Positions 45,079-59,170 are shown, counted from the first letter of the stretch. The stretch is 64,000 nt of DNA from Gonapodya prolifera JEL478 (GCA_001574975.1 KQ965744.1:208311-272310), one strand, 5' to 3'. The notes: generated by a model not told the origin, from the letters alone. Numbers and translations are program-made.

Positions 45079-47257
45079 ATGACCCAAACTTTCGAGGTAC
45101 GAACGAACATGTCGTCCCTGCACCTCACGCAGCTAGTTTCGGCGGCCTCAATTGCTACAGCCGTCGCAGTCTTTACCGTCACGTGGTACTTGGTGTACCT
45201 GTTCGATACATTCGTCTGGAGCAACCTCGAGTCGATTCCGGGCTCTGCACTGGAGCTCGCGATTCCACACTACTGTCTTCAAGCAAATTACAGGAAAGCT
45301 GAGAGAGAGGATCGTTTCTGCGCATATTAATCACGGATCTATTGTAAGGTGTGCATTCGAGCCTTGCGTATTGTGGCCATTCATGCATGTGATGACGCGT
45401 TGGGTTCTTACCCCATGCTCCAGAGTTGCGCTAGACAGAATCAGTATCGCCGATCCGGATACACTTCAAGATGTGGGTTTAACTCTTCCAGATCTTGCGG
45501 GGATCAATTGAATTCCCTCTTTCTGCAGATTGAGAAACTTACCGATTTGCCCAAGCACAAGGGCACATATGGCAACCTCCAGCAAAAAAAAGGTGGGTCA
45601 CCCTTGGAAGGAAATCCGCGGTGAGACGAAGATTTGTAAACATAAAAACCTCGTCGACCAGGTATTCCTTTTACTTTAGATCGTGCTGAGCACAAGAGGC
45701 TGTGCCGAGTTATTTCCCCTGTGTTCTCCGTCAAATACCTCACGAATCTGGAGTCATACCTTGTGCAAGTATACAACTCTTTCGAGAGGAAGATTCTTTC
45801 CTTGCCAAAAGACAACAATTGGTACGCCACCTTGGACATGTTGAAGGAACTGCACGTGAGCACTTTTTTTTGCAATCGTGCTCTTTCTAAGCCAAGATTG
45901 ATGATATCCAACGATTTTTCGGCGGTCCTAAAGCATGTCACCGCTGATGTCATCAGTATCACTGTCGAGTCTCGCCATTGCAAACTTGTCGGTCGCTGCT
46001 GAACTCATTATGTTTGTTTGATCATCAGGCTTTCGGAGATAACTTCCGTCTCGTGGAGAACGGTGAACACCTGTACCCGAATTCTGTCCCCGACAGCATG
46101 AGATCGACTGCAATTCGCATGGTTTTACCGTTTAGACGAAGTCTCTACAACAAGCTTTTCTGGGAAACACTCAACACCTTCCAGAACAACTTTGACAAAA
46201 GCACTATTAGCAAACGACAAGAGATGAATGCCCGTGGTGACGTAAATAACAATATTCTCCAGTGGGTTGTAAACCAGGCCGATAAGGGAACCTTCGACGA
46301 CATCGACATGGCAAATATGTGCCGCAATATGCTCGGCGCCGGTTCCGAGACTACTGCAAACGCCATGGCCTGGACTATGTCCTTCCTGGTCAGCAAACCA
46401 TCAACTTTAATCACGCTTAGGAAGGAACTGGACGACGCATTCCGTGGTTCGTCGCAGAAGCCATTGCCGCTTGAAACGCTCAAGCGTCTACCGTACCTTG
46501 ACGCTGTTCTACATGAGGCGCTCAGGCTGAGATCAGTGGCCTCGCAGGTGTGGAGAGAGTCTGAAAAGGACACGGAACTGAGCGTGCGGGATGACGAAGG
46601 GAACCTCAAGACATTTATCATCCCTGCCGGAACAATGGCGTACATCCCGATCGCAGCAGTGCAAACTAGCCTTAAAGGTGAGTAAAGTGTGATTTCATCT
46701 CATTATTTTGCTGTTATGACGTTCGGAGCTTGATACATCATCTCCTGAAGTATTGTTCGGTGCGAACGAGTTTTACCCAGAGCGCTGGCTCAGCGATAGC
46801 GGCAAAGACACCGAGGAAGAGGTATTCCAATTTTAAGAGGATGTCATAGCGCATGAAAAGACTTCCACTGGACCAAATGCGTCGAAGAGTGGTCATTGGG
46901 GGAAGCCAGTCCTTTGCAACAAACATGCCTTCATTCCGTTCTCCCTGGGATCAAGGTGAGAGGACGCCATATAACATTCTGTTGAACATTTTAATAACTG
47001 TGTCACCCCGCTGGTAAGGGACTGCGTGGGTCGCAACTTCGCATGGAACAGAGCGTCCCCCGACACATTTTGCATTGCTTTGATTGATTGTAAAATGAAC
47101 CACCCCAGAGATGCGCATTATCATCGCCCCCATTGTTCGTCGATTTGATATCCAACCGGCCTATGACACTTCCGTGGAAGTACCGGGGACGGATTTCATC
47201 ACCTATCAGATATCGAGACGGGATGGACTACCGATCAAGCTCAGACCCAGGGCCTAG
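45079..47257 (+). CDS. Cytochrome P450 monooxygenase
   Basis: This is a membrane-bound haem-thiolate oxygenase, likely ER-anchored. An N-terminal span (IATAVAVFTVTWYLVYLFDT) precedes WSNLESIPG. Small exons give RVALDRISIADPDTLQD and KLTDLPKHKGTYGNLQQK, then TLDRAEHKRLCRVISPVFS. A long exon (about 46029-46680) holds the I-helix MLGAGSETTANAMAW and K-helix EALRLRS. Later parts read FYPERWLSD, LVRDCVGRNFAWN (haem cysteine at 47023-47025) and EMRIIIAPIVRRFDI, with stop at 47255. The exons around the haem cysteine do not join in frame with standard splice sites in my reading, so the gene may be damaged or the sequence may have a small error there. Substrate and CYP family unknown. Confidence 0.78.
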
Positions 47258-47575
47258 ATTAATGTTCTATTCTCGTATTGACTAACTGTAGAAAGTCGCT
47301 GCATAGTCTTGTGCTAGATTTTTCGCAACAAGACGACAATATTTTTCCAGTAGTCCCACCAGCCAATAGCTCACTCTCGCTTTTGGTCACCTTCTTTCTT
47401 TTCCATTGTGACGAGAAGTCGGAAGGAAGCAGCTTTTACAGAACAGCCTCATTGATCTGGCGCACATTTCGTGTTGGAGAATAGGCTAAGGTCATGCAAA
47501 CGAATGTAAAAATGCAATTAAATAACATGAATCTACCAGAATCTACCCAGTATTGTGTAACGATATGTAAAACGA
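47258..47575. other. Short convergent intergenic stretch, no gene seen
   Basis: The region lies between the P450 stop and the Has1 stop on the other strand. It is AT-rich toward the right and holds only 3' UTR-like sequence. No coding or RNA gene was recognised. Confidence 0.6.
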
Positions 47576-50434
47576 TCATCGGGACCACTGTCGTTGGTCA
47601 TTTCCAACTCGACCTCCAGCACCTGCCACCGATCCTCGTTGTTTCAAAAAGTGTTCCTTGCCCTCCGATTTCTTGCTTCCGTACCCCGCCTGTTGAAGCG
47701 CATTTCGACGCTTTTTGCGGTCAACACGACCGGACGCACCGATTGCTATAATGAAGAGAATGAATGAGGCGTCGTGTTTCAATGTAATCTCTCAAAACAG
47801 TCCACTCACTTATGTTGACCTTGGGGGGCACGGTGAAGCCGTAAGCTTTCGCAACCTTGACCAAGTCCAGTTCATTCACATCGAAAATTTTCTTGAGCGA
47901 ATGTGAAGCGTAAGCTTGAATATACGACCGGAAACCATCCTTTGCAGATCGGTTGAGGTAGTAGTTCTTCTCGACCAGCTTTTCGAGCTGATGGAAAACG
48001 GGAATCATGAGCATCACATCGCCAAGTGTAACAAAATCGCACTCAGAGCTCACCTGTCCTTGAACGTTCGCGATTTTGTTTTGAGGAAACTGGAACTCGT
48101 TTAGAGGAACCTTGGCCTGTTTGAGGTACCGCAGGAAGCCCAACTCGCTCGGCAAAAGCATAAGGAGCGCCTTTCCCCTGGACCCCGCGCGCGCTGTTCG
48201 CCCCACACGGTGAATGTACTCTCGAGGATCATCTGGGGGATCGTACTGGATGATCCAGTCGACCGCGGGAATGTCGAGACCACGGGCAGCGACGTCGGTA
48301 CAGATCAGAATGCCCTTTTCCGCGTTACAGAATTCAAAGAAGGTATTTGTTCGCTTTTGTTGCTTTTGCTTTCCCTGTCAAGAGCAGAGTGTGTGATGAG
48401 TATGAGTGGAGACGACATACTTCTGCCCAAACTGTACGTACGTGCAAATCCAGCACAGGAACGTCAATATAGTTGAGCAGCTCGGCATGGTACTTGACCG
48501 AATTACAACTGGACATGAACACAATGACCTTCTTGCCGATGTTGCGCTTGAGGAACGTGAAGAGCAGGAGGAACCGAATGTCCGAGGGGCACACAACGTA
48601 TCCCTGCTCCAAACCCTCCACGGTCGCCGTGTCCTTCTTCTCGTCCACGTTGACATACAGCGGCGAGTTCTTGAACGAAACGCGGGCAAGGTCTTCGACT
48701 TTGGTGGTCTGGGTGGCGGAGAACAGCATCGTTTGGCGCTCTGCGTGTATGACGCAAATAGAGCGCAGTGTCAGAAAATATGTTCCCGGCATACCTATAA
48801 CTCGGTCGCGATAACAACAAGCAAGCGAGCCTCAAACAGCAGGGAATTGATATTGCAAACAGTTCCACGTCGGAAGCCTTGCGGCCGCCGACGCCACCTC
48901 CATACCGGCCCCACTCCTCGAGGGCAGAACGTTAGTAGTCTGCTTTTGCCGTCCAAGGTCGCTCGCTCGCCCGCCCACCCAGTGCGTCAGCACCAGCACC
49001 AACAACACCCGTCGCGAACGCACCTTTGGGCAACAACTTCACAATCTGGTTCATCTCCTCCTCGAACCCAATCTCCAAAATCCTATCCGCCTCGTCAATG
49101 ATCAGGGTCTTGAGGTTTCGGAACACAAACCCTTTCGTGTTCTGGAGGTGATCCAGCAGCCGCCCGGGAGTGGCCACGAGGAGGTTGACCCCCTTGACGA
49201 GCTTGTCGGCCTCGGCCTTGCGGTTAGCGCCGCCCATGACGATCCCAAACGTCTGGTGGTGGTATTTGCACAGCTCCTTGGCGACGCCAAAGATTTGCAG
49301 GGCCAGCTCGCGCGTGGGCGAGATGATGATGGCTCCCGTGCCTTTTTAGGGAATGGGGGATAATCACACAAAGCCAAACGTCAGGATCACCACCCCACCC
49401 CTTTGCCCGCACATCACCGCTTTCAACTCACCATTCCGCGGCTTGAACCCAACTTTGGCGAGCATCTCAACCGCCGGGATCAAAAATGCCAGCGTCTTTC
49501 CGCTCCCCGTCTTTGCCGCGCCAAGAATGTCCTTGCCCGTCAGCGCGGGCGGAACCGTGCGCGCTTGGATCTCGGTCATGGACGTGAACCCCATTTCGCC
49601 AATCGCCTTGCGCGTGGGCTCGGAGACGATGATGGAGGCGAAGTCGCGGTTGAGGGCGGCGGTGTCGGTGGGGGTTGATCCTTGCGGGTGGCGGGTGCGA
49701 GGGTGCGATAGTGGGTAAGAAGGTGGTTCCTTCGCACCGGGCAACGCTAGGAGATCACCTTCGAGTTTGGTGACCAGTTCTTCACCAGTGATGACTTTCT
49801 GCGGGGGCAGATCCTCGCCACCGTCATCGTCGTCGTCGTCCGCTCCCCCTTCAGCCGCGTCGTCATCACCGCCATCCCCGTCTTCGGACCCGTCGTCGCC
49901 GTCGCTGTCTCCCTCATCTTCACTGCCGCTGACGTCGGACTCGACCTCTCCCACACTCTCCTCGTCGCTTTCTTCCCCACTCACACCAACACCGGCCTCC
50001 TGATCCTCGCCATCGCTTTCAGCATCTGTCTTGCTTTCAGGTTCATCCCGCCGCCGTTTGGGATTCGGGGTGGGCGCGGAAGTCACTTTGAAACCGGCTC
50101 CAACTCCCTTGCCCGTAGGTTTCCCTTTGGGTCCCGATGGTTTGGTAGCGGCGACTTGCTTTGCGAAAGAAGCGGCAGGCGGCTTTCCAGCGGATGATGT
50201 GGAATCGAGGCCTGGAATTGGAATCGGAGAACGATTGGGGAGAGAACAACAAGTTAGTGGGAGAACGTTGATACCCGAGGAGCCATCGCTAGACAGACCT
50301 TTATGTCGCTTTGCGGAGGGCGCGGAGTGCGAGGTGTTCCCCAATGGTCGCTTGCCTGGTTTGGTGGTCATTTCGGTGGGAATGAGAAAATGTTCGACCA
50401 CAGCTGTCTTCGGACCCGTCTTCAGCACAGGCAT
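47576..50434 (-). CDS. HAS1: DEAD-box RNA helicase Has1/DDX18
   Basis: This is a nucleolar ATP-dependent helicase of 60S and 40S ribosome assembly. The N-terminal part is basic, then strongly acidic ([18 protein letters not shown]). The helicase core has the Q motif ([18 protein letters not shown]), Walker [33 protein letters not shown] in [17 protein letters not shown] in [16 protein letters not shown], then [37 protein letters not shown] and [10 protein letters not shown]. The C-terminal DUF4217-like domain ends [17 protein letters not shown], followed by a basic tail ([17 protein letters not shown]). Start either 50434 ([17 protein letters not shown]) or 50371 ([14 protein letters not shown]). 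Several introns, one long one before the SAT exon. Confidence 0.92.
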
Positions 50435-50551
50435 CCAAACGCTTCCTTCTCAACAGACTTCGTAATTACGTGCGGCAATTAAGTATAGTACAAATCAAAA
50501 TAACTTTCAACTTTGAATGCGGAAGAAGCGGAAAAGACGAAAAAGAAGTGT

Positions 50552-50958
50552 TCAGTTGTTGACGAACTGCTCATACCCGACCCAGTTGAAGCCCCCAAAG
50601 ATGACAGCCGTGGGAATAGTCAGCGGAACAAGGTAACAGTAATAATTGTCGTGTTTGATTGCGTCGAGTATCTGTACAGAGATAATCAGTCAAGGCACAG
50701 GTCGAATGATTGACGCCTGGATTCAGTCGCAAGACGCACCACCCATCCCGTATCTGGCATCATCTTGCTGACAAACCCGCAGTACGTCGACACGATGAAA
50801 AATGCGACCGTGAGGGCGAGCAGCCAGTATCCCCGCACCCGAAGCTCGTCCTCGTCCAAACCTTCCAGGAAACTGTTACCGTCATCGGGCGCTGCATGAT
50901 CAGAGCCCTCGTGGTGTGCAGGGGACGAGTTGTCGCCAGACTGGACAGTCTTCGGCAT
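50552..50958 (-). CDS. PIGY: PIG-Y subunit of GPI-GlcNAc transferase
   Basis: The small ER membrane subunit of the complex that starts GPI-anchor synthesis by moving GlcNAc to phosphatidylinositol. The start at 50958 gives MPKTVQSGDNSSPAHHEGSD, then a first span GYWLLALTVAFFIVSTYCGF and VSKMMPDTGW. A 66-nt intron joins to ILDAIKHDNYYCYLVPLTIP and the second span, TAVIFGGFNWVGYEQFVNN, stop at 50552. The YYC(Y/F)LVPLTIP block and the end match plant and animal PIG-Y. About 110 residues, two spans. It lies head-to-head with PIG-B, another GPI enzyme, 265 nt apart. Confidence 0.82.
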
Positions 50959-51223
50959 CTGCTGCTGCGGTCTGGCCTCAGTCTCCACCCACGCACCACG
51001 ATGGCAAGCGAGAGCGTGAGGAACCGACGGGCGCGCGTGTCCGATCTGAGAGAGCAGATGCTGAGTGGCCAGGACAGCGAAACGTCGTTCGAATACTTTC
51101 GCACGGACACGGGAGACGCGGTGCGGTGAGTTCTCCACTCTCTCGTTTTCGTTGCGCGGCGCACTGAATTGCGTTCGCATTGGGTCTGCTTCAAGCGTCA
51201 CCCGTCTGGCACCGCGGGGTGAC
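50959..51223. promoter_or_regulatory. Divergent promoter region PIGY/PIGB
   Basis: The 265-nt region separates two genes of the same pathway on opposite strands. It contains open frames on both strands without recognisable domains, so it is most likely non-coding. Co-regulation of GPI-anchor synthesis is the obvious inference. Confidence 0.5.
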
Positions 51224-53417
51224 ATGGACGACTCCGCGAGAGCCGGTCCCACCACAAATCAAATCCCTCAACCACCACAACAACCGCAACACCCGCGCCC
51301 TCCTTCTCCACAACCTGGCGAACCACCACACGCCCGCAAGACCGACCAGCACACCACCAAACCCCCCGCCAGTCCGCGCGCAATAGAATCGCCCACGTGG
51401 TCCACCTTCGCATTCATATTCCTCCTCCGCCTCGTCATCGCCCTGTCCACGCGCACAATGTACCAGCCGGACGAGTTCTGGCAGTCGCTCGAGGTCGCTC
51501 ACTACGCCGTCTTTGGCCAGGGTCATCTCACCTGGGAATGGTCCAACAGGGTCAGAGGGTTCGCACACCCATTGCTCTTTTCAGGTGTCTATAGGATCAT
51601 AAAGTACCTGAACCTCGACAATTCCGATGCCATCGTAAGTGCTTCCATTGAGCATTGAGCGATTGCCCCTTCCAATCCTCCAATCCCAGATTATCGGCCC
51701 CAAAATCCTGCAAGCCCTCATCGCCGCCTCCAACGACCACTTCGCGTCCCTCCTCGCCGGCCGCTTCTTTGGTCGAACGGCCGCCAAATGGACTGTAAGT
51801 CCATTCTACCCTCTTATCCTTTTTACCCACATGCACCAACTCCTGCGCCCCATCCCCTGCAGCTATTTTGCACCCTCACGTCGTGGTACACGGGCTACAC
51901 CATGACGCGCACCTTCGCCAACTCGGCCGAGGCCGCGCTCACCACCATCGCCCTCTGGCGGTTTCCGTGGCGCCAGCTGTGTCGTGACGCGGACCCCGTC
52001 GACTGGAGGTGCGCTTGCACTTGCCCTCCGTTGTTTTTTTTCGTTTCTTGTCCGGTCCTTACGAGACGCGGCCCACTTACGCCCGTAGACGGTTCCAGGA
52101 CGCCCTCGTCGTCGCTGCCGCCGCGTGCATCATCCGTCCGACAAGTGCCGTGATATGGCTGTTCGTCGGGGCGGACTTCGCGTGGCGCACGAGAAAACAC
52201 ATTCTGCGAACGGCATGGACCACCACGACCATACTGTACGTTTCTTTGTCATAATTTGTTCATTCAACGCAATCACAACGTCGCATCCTAGTATCGTAGC
52301 GCTCGCCTTCTCGGCCCTCATCGATCGCTCCTTCTACAAAGCATGGGTATTTCCCCCGCTGGAATTCTACCGCGTCAACGTCATACAACGCGTTTCCGTC
52401 TTCTACGGCACGCACCCAATCTACTGGTACTTTCTGCAATCCGTCCCAGTCATCATGGGCACCTTTGTCGTGCCCTTTATCCTCGGCGCGAGGGACACCT
52501 TGGCGGCATACTCCCACTCACGCGTTCTCCTTCATGCCGCGGTGTGGACCGTCGGGGTCCTCTCGCTCCTCGAACACAAGGAAGACCGCTTCCTGCTTCC
52601 CGTCCTGCCCATTATGCTGGCCTTCACCGGTGCGACGATCGCCCGGGCCGATACGCGATCGTTCGCCGCGTCCCTGGACAACCCCACACCTGGGTCTCTC
52701 CTCGCCCGGGCGCGTCTGACTTTCCTCGTTGGTGTGGGAATCCTGGCCGTCACCAACATCCCGCTCGCGTTCTACGCCAACGTCGTGCACCAGCGCGGCG
52801 TTGTCGATGCCGCCCTCTATGTCCGGAACGAAGCCGTGAGCGGCGCGCCCATGGAGGTGCTGTGGCTCATGCCGTGTCATTCCACTCCGTACTATAGCCA
52901 TGTCCACGCCAACGTGTCCATGCGCTTTGTGTCGTGTGAACCGCCGCTCGGGTACAGTTTTACATTTGACTTGCCGTTTTGTGGCTTATCCCGGTTGCTT
53001 ACTGTCCGTTGATATGTACTGCAGAATCGAAAACGCCACGTCTTACAAGGACGAGTCCAAATTCTTTGCCGAGAATCCGAAGAAGTACCTGCTTTCCCGG
53101 TACAGCACCCAAATCGGCAACAAATCTGTAGATGCGGGCGCACTCGCCGAAAAGTATAATATCACTCTCAGCTCTGTCGCGATGCAACCCGAGACATGGC
53201 CATCACACGTGGTGTTCTTCGGCTTCATAGAGAAGATCATGCGAGACTTGTTTGAAGGATCGAACTACCGAGAGGTGTGATAAACCGCAGGGCTGTATGC
53301 ATTTTGGCACATCTCTGAGCTATTTTATATGCACAGGTGCGACGCTTCTTCAACAGCCATTTTCAGCTCGACGACAAAATGCGGACCGGTGACGTTATCA
53401 TCTATCAACGCTTCTAG
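51224..53417 (+). CDS. PIGB: PIG-B/Gpi10, third GPI mannosyltransferase
   Basis: The GT22 enzyme adds the third, alpha-1,2-linked mannose to the GPI core in the ER membrane. The start at 51224 opens a Pro/Gln-rich disordered N-terminus, then WSTFAFIFLLRLVIALSTRT and the family motif YQPDEFWQSLE, GHLTWEWSN. Later parts are IIGPKILQALIAASNDHFAS, FYKAWVFPPLEFYRVNV, the GT22 motif LEHKEDRFLLPVLPIM, EVLWLMPCHSTPYYSHVH and MRFVSCEPPLG. The C-terminus reads RRFFNSHFQLDDKMRTGDVI and stops at 53415. Multiple membrane spans. Eight or so introns. The stop lies 7 nt from the convergent SPF1 stop. Confidence 0.92.
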
Positions 53418-53424
53418 TGTATTC

Positions 53425-56400
53425 TCAATCCAAGAGCAGACTTGCTTTAGGCTTATTGTCTGAAAACAAATAACTCGTGACCGTCTCAATCGCCATTGCG
53501 AGACCGAAATCCAGCGCCATTGTCGTGAGGAGTTTGGTTTGGAACTAAAATCACCGGCAAAGTTGCATGGTATCGGCAACGACAATAGCGTTGGACTTGC
53601 GACACTCACGATATCGGTCATGGGGACCAACTGCATCCAGTCGTTCATGAGCGGCACAACCTGAGTGGCTCCCACCACGGCCACCGTGCCAACGGCAAGG
53701 ATACTGTGGTAGAGAGGCTTGTTTTCGGTCAATCCTTCACGGAAAGGTCGACCCTGACAGGCGATGCTCTTGTCAATTTGAATTTGACGAAAAATTCCAA
53801 CGGACCTCACCTGGTAGTTGATCGCGAAAGTTGATATTTGCATTGTTAGCGAGACCAAGTAAATTGCAGTGTTGAGAAGGTTGGGTTGGAATTTCGCATC
53901 GAGATCAATTTCCTCCTCCCTGTTGGACAGACGTGAGCAGGGCATTGACCACAAAAGACTTTGAATACACTCACATCTCCGTGGAAGCCAAAATGGCTTC
54001 TCCCCGAATGTAGTGGAGCGCGGAAACGTGAACGGCGCACTGCCCCAATACCGAGAGGAAAAAGTACAGGTTGAATATGCTCGACTGGGGCCGCTTTTTG
54101 GACAACTCATTCAAAGGCTTGAAGGAGAAAAGGACCGATTATTAATAAAGGCATTTGGAGTTAGATTTACAAGTTCATCTCACCTGGGATCGGGCAATGG
54201 CAAAGAAGCAAACAGTGATCAAGAGTCCGGCAATCGTGGCCTGCCAGTCACCCTGTTTGATTCCTGCGAGATAGAGCACACTCATACTATAAGCTGAGAC
54301 GATGCAATTGAGGGCAAGAATTTTGTACATCTGAAGCATCGCAACCAAAGTTGCACGGCCTTGGCGGACAATGTTACAGACTGTGAAATGAAACCAAAGG
54401 TCAGGGACGCAAGTCCGAGCAGGAAACTAAGGAGACAAACCTGAGTTGATTGTCGAAACTTTACTCGTGAACGGCGATGCCACGGACGCATCACCAAACT
54501 TAATGGTGGGAACATCTTGGTCCATATCAGAAAGCATGTTATTCATCTTTTCCTCAAGCTTCCGTTGCATCTCTTTCTGCTTTTCAGCCTGAATTTCGGC
54601 AGGAGTCTTCGCGACTCCGCCGTTTTGGCTCTTCTCCGCAATGGCATTCTTCTTGTTGGGATCCTGAACTGGTTCCGGAGGAAGCTTCACACCCCATCGT
54701 TCGGCAAGCTGCTTTTGTTTTTCCTTCATTTCTTGCTGTCGTCGATCCCGCATCCTTTCAGCAAGTTTCTGCAGGTCCTCTGGGGAAGCATCTAACAGCG
54801 CTACGCCTGGAAGTGGCATGATATGGAATATAAATGAAAAGGCAATCAAGACGGGCCATTATTATATCACTCACCAACATGAGCTTGCTTCAAAGCGCCG
54901 ACATCGTTGGTCCCATCTCCGCACATCAGAGTGGTGTAACCCAATTGCTTCAACGAGGTTAAGATCAATTCCTACAGAAAGCCGTGGCTAAGAATAATTC
55001 GTCGACTTAAATCATCGCGGCAATTAATACCTTTTGGCTTGGAGAAATTCGAGCAAAGACCCAGAGCCGAGGAAGCAAAGGCAACCATTGAGGGCCAGCT
55101 GCCAATTGTGCCATGGCTTTCCCCGTAATACACAAGTCATAGTTGAATAGTTTTTTGTCGATAGCCGCACTGGTGGGGTCCATGGGAATCGAGATGGTCT
55201 CATCCAGATTGTCCCAGGTGAGGCCTGTCACGAGGTTATGTTTTCGTGGATTACTGTGCGCAAATCTTGGAACGAACCTCCATTCCCATTCTCTTCGAGA
55301 ATCAGCACCTCTCGTTTTGTGATTCCAACTTCGGCCGCTACATGGCATGCCGTTAAAGGGTTATCACCTGTGATCATGATCACCTGTTGAGTGAGTATAT
55401 TGTCATTGAAGGTTCTCACAAACGAGTGTCTCGGTTCGCCGTAGAAACTTGCCCTATGCGACGAGTTGCTCAGAGATTTTACAGCGTCGACAGTGTGTGG
55501 CTTCAGAGGACAATGGAAAATGAGAAATCCTGCGAATCTAAGTGACGATTCCGCCTGATCTCGGCTCATGTCCTTGATCTGACAGAACAAGTCGTCATTA
55601 AATACTAAATGGCACGCAGCACTTAAATAATGTCTCACCTCTGTTCCCCTGATTTGCTTGTATCCCAGCGCAAGAACTCTACTTCCTCTTCGCGCCCAAT
55701 ACTTGTAGCATGCATCATAGCCTGGAGGAAGCTGTGCGTACATACTTCGAAGCGTCTCCGGAGCACCTTTTACTCCGATAAAGTAAACATATGATCCGCT
55801 GCCGTTATCATACGATGCCACCGAGGCCATTCGTTTCAGTGCCGATGAAAACTGGAAACGCCGCATTATTTTTATGCTGCCTTTAAGCGACGCTCCTTTT
55901 TGTCCGGTGACAAGATCTCCCCGGCCCACAAGCCACCCAACGGAAGCAACTGTGCTCCGCTCCATTGGATCCCCGACAACAGTTTCGTCCACAAATACCA
56001 AGGCGTGTGCAGCTGCGAGAACCATCGTAGTCTCCGTGGGCACTTCGTACGGTTTGCGAATCCCGGAAGGGTCTGTTTCAAGGCCGGCGACACCTTCGAC
56101 CACAAGAGTCGAGTCAGTGAGGGTACCGGTCTTGTCAAAAGCAAGAACGTCGAGCTTGCCCGCAAACGGAATGCGGAACGGTTCTGTGCAGAAAATGTAC
56201 ACCCGAGCGAGAGCGATGAGCGAGTTGTTGACCGCCAGTGAGAGCTCCATCGGCAATTCAGGGGGCACCACAGATGTAATGATGAGCACTGAAAGAGGTT
56301 TGACAGGTCAATTTAGATTAATCGAAACCAGAGACAGACTGAGCTCTCACCGCAGTCGAGAAGTATTTTCGACTTTTTCCGCAGATCGTTTTTGGTGCCT

Positions 56401-57959
56401 TCCACCCAAACGTAGGCCGAGGCAAGAACAGCGAATATCAGCAAAAACACAATGAAGACAAATGCTTCGACATTGTTTGCAGTAACGCGCTCAGAGCTGA
56501 AAAGAATCGTCCGTACGAGCTTCCCTTGCGACGTCCCAAACCCGGTGCGAAGAACGTAGCCGACCGCACCATGATCCGGAGGCACAAGATCCGTCCGTGT
56601 GCTCGGAGGGGTTGCCTGAAGCACTTTCGTGCCGCCAAAAAGAACATTGTTCTTGTGGAGAGACGCAATATCCAGTATCTCAGACGAGTCCGACTGGGCA
56701 ATGGACTCTTTCAACAGAGGTGTGGACTCCCCCGACAGCATTGCTTCGTTCACAATGGCGGTGCCATCAAGCAGAAGAACGTCGCAAGGGACAGCCGAAT
56801 CCTCTTTCGTTCGAACGATCGAAACGAGGTCGCCTGGATAGAGATGATCCGTCATGACTTTCACCCACTGCCTGTTACGGTAAGCATGAAGTTGGTACGG
56901 TTGCAGTCCCATAGAGTGCATTTCCTTGAGACTTTGAAGTCGCTAGATGAATTTATTTGTCAAAGGCAAGTGAGTCATTCATCAGGTTAAGATTTGAGTT
57001 TTGCGCGCACCTGCATCACAACAGTCGATTCGAAGACAAAGAGCATAAATAGAGTAAACAGAGAGTAGTACCACATCTCGTCGAGGAACCACAGGGCCAC
57101 GCAAAATATTTGGAACACAAAGAAGGGGGCAATGAGGTGCTCTTGGAATAGTTCTTGGAAGCTCGGAATGGGAATATCAAACCTACGCAGCACCAGCACC
57201 TCCATTACACCATCTGAAAATTAATGTAGGAAGACTGGTACCTACTTGTTCGGTCCGTACTTATCAACAGTGTACTTCAATTCGTCCTCGGTTGCAAATC
57301 CTCTTGCACTCTGAAACATTTCAAGAGAGTGAGATCCAGAGGTTGGATAATCCAGCTTTACAAAGATCTTCTTGTCATTGTCGAATGTGTATTTCTTCTT
57401 CTGGAAGTGGAAATAAACCTGGGTAGTGAGCTGGGACAATGTGAGGTGTCAATGACTCCCCCCTGACATGCGTTGATCTCAGAGCAGACCTTGGACGTGT
57501 TCGGATCCCTGAAAAGACTGGATTTGATTTCACAGAAGGCCCCAGAGCCATGATGTGCTATTGGGATGATTCGGATGAAGTCTGCTTTGAATGGATTGGT
57601 TTCCTTTTTTATCGATCGGTTTAAGGGAAAAGCATGCACGAGTGTAAGGAGAATGCCACGAATCCTGAAGCCGCATCGCCTTTCTGTACACATGCCTTCC
57701 GACAGACGACATAAGCCTTGATGGTGACGTTCCATTGGCACATCAGGACAGCCAGGACGTTCAAACTGACGCAAATAATGAGCACAAGAGTGGCAGCTTC
57801 GCTCGAAGCGAGCCATTCGTCGTACTTCGCCACCAGCACGTAGGCATATGCGGCGTAGAGGAAGAAGAAAGGCCAAACGTAGAGACGTTGGACAAGAGGA
57901 AGTTGCGTATGCAGAGACGCTGTTTCGATGCTTTTGGACTTGACAAGTGATTGGGGCAT
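53425..57959 (-). CDS. SPF1: P5A-type ATPase Spf1/ATP13A1
   Basis: The ER dislocase removes mis-targeted tail-anchored and signal-bearing proteins from the ER membrane. The start at 57959 ([16 protein letters not shown]) leads to the N-terminal membrane hairpins. A cytosolic piece is [17 protein letters not shown]. Then [40 protein letters not shown], the P5A-type motif [17 protein letters not shown], the phosphorylation site [51 protein letters not shown] and [18 protein letters not shown]. The C-terminal spans end [14 protein letters not shown] at stop 53425. All P-type signatures are intact. About 20 introns. Confidence 0.94.
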
Positions 57960-58103
57960 TGTGAACGGGGTCGCCCAGAATTGAAGGAACTTCACCGAGA
58001 CGTGTGGTACTCCAACTCGGGTAAAGGCGTGATCCCGGACCAAAGCAGAGTTGGAGCTCAATCTGTGCTGCTGCTACTGGTTTCCCCCGTCCATCAGTTT
58101 GAG
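57960..58103. promoter_or_regulatory. Divergent promoter region SPF1/AMMECR1
   Basis: Head-to-head starts of SPF1 (minus) and AMMECR1 (plus) are 144 nt apart. No TATA box is evident. Inferred from arrangement. Confidence 0.45.
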
Positions 58104-59043
<940 letters not shown>

Positions 59044-59170
59044 CATCATTTTGATATAAGCATTCATTATTCTTAGAGTCAGAGTGTTTTTTTTCCATCG
59101 TTCTACCCCTTGAGTGAAATAAAATGAAATGAACACTGACTGAGAAAGTGCTACTTCAAAAACAAATGCA

